From: Flammula alnicola
Lineage: Eukaryota; Basidiomycota; Agaricomycetes; Agaricales; Strophariaceae
Length of the DNA: 64,000 nucleotides
Assembly: GCA_015499995.1 (NCBI GenBank)
Contig: JADNRV010000034.1
Coordinates: forward strand, 310,001-374,000
Direction of reading: 5' to 3'
This document shows, piece by piece, positions 59,406 to 64,000 of the stretch. The translations under genes were made by a program, and so were the position numbers. The stretch's first letter is position 1. Each line of letters opens with the position of its first letter. The notes beneath the pieces were generated by a model, which saw nothing but the letters and a program-made list of their open reading frames with translations, was not told where the DNA came from and did no database searches.

Positions 59406-60268
59406 GATTTGCAAGAAGAAAAAACAATCATAGTAAAGTAATTGCCTACATCAGCTTTTTAGTACCGCATACCATACCAGCATATTCCCCAGTTTTTCCT
59501 TTTCATTTGTCGCATTTTTTGGAAAGGATCGCATGGACTGTAACTCTTTGAATGTTTTCGAATTCTTTGCGCTTTCTTACTACCTGTATAACCATACCCA
59601 TGAGGGTCAGTATAGTAATAGATAATTTATATACGATTGCACCACGCGTGTTATTTATCCAGTTCCAAGGCTTGTGTTCATCCTCGTCTCTATTCCCTTC
59701 AGCGGGCTTCGTTGCCGCTCTCCGTGATGGCTGATGCCGCCGTGTGTCACTTATCACACGCCTTCATATGTAAGTCTTCGTTTTCTCCAAGGTCTCTGCG
59801 TTTCTGATCTTTTTATTTCAAGATTCAGAAAGCTTGCTTTCTTGATATTGACAACAGATTGCGAGCGTCGCTTTTCAAAACTCGTCGGCCGAGATAACTA
59901 TGTACATAGTATGCGCCAATCTTCGAGAACAGGGTTGACATATGGTGCGGCTTCACATCCATTCCTGTCACTAACAATAGTCAACATTCTGCCTTTCAGA
60001 TGGCCTTCGTACTTTTTCAGGATATGTACCGAGAAAGGCTGATTTTCGAGATAGGCCAGAAATCGATATCCCATCGATTTCGTTCTGGACACGTTGCCGA
60101 ACTCGTGCCCATGCTGCCAATCTGATCCTGATGCCTTCGATACCCATTCGCAATCCTTGTTTCCAACGATACAAAAAGCGGTATTAGGTCCTTTCGAGGA
60201 TTGTTTTACGACAAACCTACGACTCTAAGCACTATCGTTTGATTTCGCAGACCCTTGCACCCACAAAG
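59406..60268. other. Intergenic upstream of 2OG-oxygenase-like gene
   Basis: About 860 bp. TTGATTTCGCAG just before 60251 looks like a splice acceptor, so a 5'-leader intron is possible for the next gene. No other gene supported. Confidence 0.45.
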
Positions 60269-62094
60269 ATGGCATACCCACCCGGCAACCCTATCCATGC
60301 ACCCATCGGCAGAAGCGCGTCGCCCTCTCCTTATGGCTACGTTTCCCCGATGCCCAGGCCCCTCAGCAGGGGTCCATCGCCTGCCCCTCAGGGCTACGGC
60401 GGCGCCCCGACTAGTTACGGTGCCCCTACCTATGGCGCTCCGATTGCTAGGCCAGTCAGCAGAGGGCCATCTCCTGCACCCTATACCTACGCTGGCGCCC
60501 CAATCGCCAGGTCGATCAGCAGAGGACCATCTCCTGCCCCTCCTGGCATCGGTCGTCCAGATAACAGTAGGCATCCCAGCACATCCGATTTCCAGGTCGA
60601 GAAGAGAGCCAAATCGCCCAACCCGTATGGACGTCCCAGTGTTTCACAGACCGAGATTCCTTACAGAGATGAGGCACTGTATCGCGAGCACGTCTCGGTT
60701 TTGATCGCTACCAAAGACACCCAGTTCGCGGTCAATGGGCGCATCCCTGTGGACCCAGCTCAACTCGTCCTGTTCTTCCGCGCCAAGGTGAGTTGAAGGG
60801 CATTCCTAATTCTAAGCAAGTGTTTTATCTGATCGGCCTTGATCTGTAGACTGGCATCACCCACTCGCTCGATTTCCCGATCGACATAAGCTACAACACC
60901 CCTCCTGCTTTGGATGTGCTTATCGCAGCCTGTAGGCCACATCCGAGGTCAGGGTCAGACTACGACACCTACGGCAGTCGAGAAGGTCTTTTTTACCCGC
61001 CCAATTTGCCCCTCACGGCTTCTTTGGATATCTCAAACTTTCCCATCCTCGATGCCATTCGGAACTCACTTTTCCCTCTCCTTCCTCCTGGAGAGTACCT
61101 TGCGGCTGTGAAAGATGGGTTGGACGTGATTCAGCCCGGCAGCAGTACCGCGGCCCATTCGCCTGCCCTGCTCCGTAATGACCAGCGCGCAGGCACGATC
61201 ATCATCACGTTGCCCATCCGTTACCGTGGTGGCGCGATGGACATCCGCGATGCCGACGGAAGGACAGAAAAGTTCCAAGGAACTGGCGGAAAGACGGGAG
61301 ATATCGAATGGATTGCTTTCCGCTCCGATTGTGATTACGAGGTTGAGCCCGTGCAAAAAGGATGCCTCATGACGCTTTCCTATGCCATTTACATCAAGTC
61401 CTTTGGTCCAGCTAGCCCGAGCTTGGATACATTGATTACTCCGAGCGACACATTCTTCGACCTCCTGTCGCCGATCTTGAACATGTCGCGTGGACGCAGT
61501 GTTGGGTTTTACCTCAACCACGACTATGGCGTGAACCCAGCCGAAGCCGCAGCGAACGCTCTCATTCCTCAGGTGTGTATTGTCGGCATTCCCTTGCTTC
61601 TCGTGCATTTTGTTGATGACACCTTGTTCTAGCTCAAAGGCGCTGACGCCCTCATATACACCGCCTTCAAGCTGCACAAGCTCGCACCAGAGCTACACTG
61701 GACAGCAGGCGGCTACGTATGGGCCAAAGACCAGAGTCTCGAATTCTTCGGAGACGATGCTGGGCGGCCTCAGTCCACCAACCCAGTCAAGAATAGCCCC
61801 TTGCTCGCGCGGACGCCGTTCGGCGCCGCGAACAGCCCGAGAGGAACACCGCCTGTCCGAGGAACGTTCGGCCAGTACCCTGGCGATCCTAACTACGACG
61901 AGCAGGACGTTGATGTCATTCGATCGAGAGTGCAAGGAAGCGGCGCTGTTACGCTTGCAGATGCGGGTATCACGCTCTTAACTGACTTCAAGAACCTCGC
62001 ACCGACTGTTGGTAGGGAACGCGTGTACTTCGTGGCGAACAACGAGTTAGAGAAGCTCGTCGTCAATGCTCTGCTTGTTGTTTACATTCCTTGA
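60269..62094 (+). CDS. 2-oxoglutarate/Fe(II) oxygenase-like protein, probably lacking metal ligands
   Basis: Three exons (60269 to about 60788; about 60850-61572; about 61633-62094). The N-terminus is a Pro/Ser-rich region with three repeats of the type SRGPSPAP followed by Tyr/Gly-Ala-Pro (about residues 30-100). The folded part resembles fungal proteins in which a 2OG-Fe(II) oxygenase fold reads roughly HxGGxLxxR and later FYSDxxHEV. Here the matching blocks are AGTIIITLPIRYRGGAMDIR and IEWIAFRSDCDYEVEPVQKG followed by CLMTLSYAIYIKSFG. The positions where metal-binding His would be expected read Tyr/Arg and Tyr. Later VGFYLNHDYG and LKGADALIYTAFKLHKLAPE match the C-terminal family pattern. 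It ends LLVVYIP-stop. Family assignment is by pattern only. Confidence 0.6.
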
Positions 62095-62248
62095 AAAAGT
62101 TGATGATGCCACCTCACTCAACCCACTGGACGTTGTTTGTTGTAACTGATTTGAAATTGTAAAATACCTGCTGTACCTTCATACACCTCCTGCCGCTGGT
62201 CGTTTCTGTACAAGTACCGCGAATACAAGAATGTCATTTGCATATCCG

Positions 62249-64000
62249 TTAAGGATTTGTTTCGTCCGAATCCGGTAGTTCTAAACGTGGTTCTCCCTTG
62301 TCGTTCCTCACTATTGTTGCTGAGCGTCCATCTACCCATGTCGCTTCACGGAGAAGGGGGCAAGCTGCCACGATATCCCGCAAGATCAGCCCAATTTCTT
62401 GCGACTTGATGTCGCAGCCCTTGGGCCATAGGTAATAATTTCCCTTCAACGACGCAAGCCGAGGCCATCGAGAAAGGTAGGGTAAAAGCTGGGTGTGTGG
62501 ATGAGAGGAAGGGTTCTGCAGAATAAGGAATAATAATAAAAACAGGTCAAATAACCCATCGACATCGCTGTTAATACGAACGGACTAACCAGGTCAATGG
62601 ACCTTCCATGGAAGGTGATGCTTTCGAGCTGTGGCGTAAGCCTGACGAGTTTGTCCAGCTGAGTGAAAGTCGTCACGTCTTTCACAGTGAGTATCCGTAA
62701 ATTGGGCAGATCAGTGAGGAGGTTTTGGAGGTCTCGTCCCCGCGTAGGGCCACCTTCTGCTGCTTCTTCGTCGGATGGACCCCAAACATCATCCAGCGAG
62801 GAAACATAGTTTTCGTCGTTCTCGAGTTCCTCAGGTGCGTTCCAGTCGCATGGCTCCAGTGTGCCGAGTGAATGAAGTGGCGAGGGTCGTTTCACTGCCC
62901 TGAGGAGTGGGCGGAGATCCCGCGGACGCAAGTCCAACAATTCGATATTGGGAAGGACCTGGTCGGAGAGGAGATCGTATGTTTCCAGACTAAAAGGCAA
63001 CTCAGGAAGATCGTCTTCGAGGAGAGAGAGGAAGGCCGAAAGTATCCTAAGGGCTGGGTGGGTGTTGAGGAAGGTGACCATGATGTTGTCGTCGACTGTA
63101 ACGTCATTGAGTTTGAGGGATGTGAGACGGGGCAGGTGGAGTTGAGAGATGATGGGACCGATGTTCGTGAATGGGTTCCCGCCAACGAGGTAATAGAAAT
63201 CCCGATCGATGATGTTCAACGCCAAACTCTGCATAAATTATTTCAGTTGAGAACGCGGAATTGTTAAGACGATACGACTGACCTCGAGATTTGGGCAGCG
63301 GCTTAATAGCTCCTGGATACGTTCAATCTTCACTCGCGGAGGAAGCAATTCATCATCTGAATCCTCGTCATTCCCTCCGTTTTCGCCTTCGAGCGGATCG
63401 GCAGGCGAATAATACATCTTCAAATCAAAATGGGTCAGGTTTCCGAGGGTGAATATCTAGGAATATTTTAAATTATATAATCGCGTTTCGAAAAATAGAG
63501 GCGCGTACCGTGCTGTCAAAGATGGGACGAGGATCTGGAGAACGTGTGTCTTTGCGTCCGAGATCGACCACCTTCAACCGTTTGAGCTGGGTATGGTCCC
63601 TCAAAGCCGTCCATACATCTTCACTGTAGGTCTCCAACGGTTCGTCGTTGTCTCCCTCGCCTGCATCCCGTAACACCTCTTCTCCTTGATTGATTTCGGG
63701 TACCCAATGATCCCAAGTGAAGCTCTCTAAATTGACCAGGCTCTGAATGGCTTGTATCAGCAGTCGTTCGGAGTGTTCCGTCTTCTCGCGACTCGTCGTA
63801 GCAAGGGCGTCCTCATCGGCAGATTTGCTACTTGGTTTGAAGGTACCACTTGATTCCGGTATCTTCTCCTCCTCGTCCAAGGGACCATAACCTGACAGAT
63901 TCTCCCGCAAAACCTCGAGCTCGCGCACTCTCGACGCCTGCGCGGGGTTGGCGATGAGATGCTCCCAGACGGCATCGTTCCCGAGTTTGCATCGGATGGA
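62249..64000 (-). CDS. F-box/leucine-rich-repeat-like protein, 5' part beyond the window
   Basis: Minus-strand gene entering from the right edge. Readable exons: edge to about 63508 (VWEHLIANPAQASRVRELEV, IQSLVNLESFTWDHWVPEIN, LRDHTQLKRLKVVDLGRKD), then about 63461-63283 (IERIQELLSRCPNLE), then about 63232-62590 with LRR-like strands (LPRLTSLKLNDVTVDDNIM, LPNIELLDLRPRDLRPLLRA, LPNLRILTVKDVTTFTQLD, LTPQLESITFHGRSIDLV), and a final exon ending LELPDSDETNP-stop at 62249. The pattern fits the agaricomycete F-box/LRR proteins; the F-box itself would lie upstream, off the window. Acidic low-complexity inserts (GNDEDSDDELLP) are present. Confidence 0.7.

Overview
The window is nuclear DNA of a filamentous basidiomycete, most likely an Agaricomycete. 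The evidence is dense short introns (about 50 nt, GT..AG), a chitin synthase fused to a myosin motor, a PDR-type ABC transporter, a DUF6533 membrane protein, F-box/leucine-rich proteins, a CAP10 glycosyltransferase and several cytochrome P450s. All calls were made by reading translated frames and splice sites by eye; no database search was run.

1-25 kb is a compact housekeeping block: class V chitin synthase (3' end off the left edge), an F-box protein, the PP2A activator PTPA, the ribosome-biogenesis factor SURF6/Rrp14, a MINDY deubiquitinase, a SIM-containing RING E3 that resembles SUMO-targeted ligases, a full-length PDR ABC transporter, and the mitochondrial complex I 75-kDa subunit. Several pairs are divergent across 150-205 bp (F-box/PTPA and MINDY/RING).

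25-44 kb is gene-poor and rearranged. It holds a decayed P450 exon, a DUF6533 gene, a possible hypothetical gene, a secreted acid phosphatase, a relic of an AMSH exon, and four DNA transposons that can be delimited to the base: a 616-bp hAT-type element (8-bp target duplication), a 1089-bp Tc1/mariner-type element (TA duplication, dead transposase tail), and a 4713-bp CACTA-type element (3-bp duplication) that itself carries a nested 1021-bp hAT-type element (8-bp duplication). The mariner-type and CACTA-type elements sit in one copy of a duplicated segment (3' end of a P450 plus a small orphan gene). The other copy lies inverted at 53.2-54.0 kb and shows both empty sites.

44-56 kb carries an AMSH-type JAMM deubiquitinase and three P450 genes, two of which have relics elsewhere in the window. 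57-64 kb holds a GT90/CAP10 glycosyltransferase, a 2-oxoglutarate-oxygenase-like protein that appears to lack its metal-binding residues, and the 3' part of another F-box/LRR-like gene running off the right edge.

The most unusual material is the transposon-riddled duplication and the orphan gene family inside it. No tRNA, rRNA or CRISPR array was seen.
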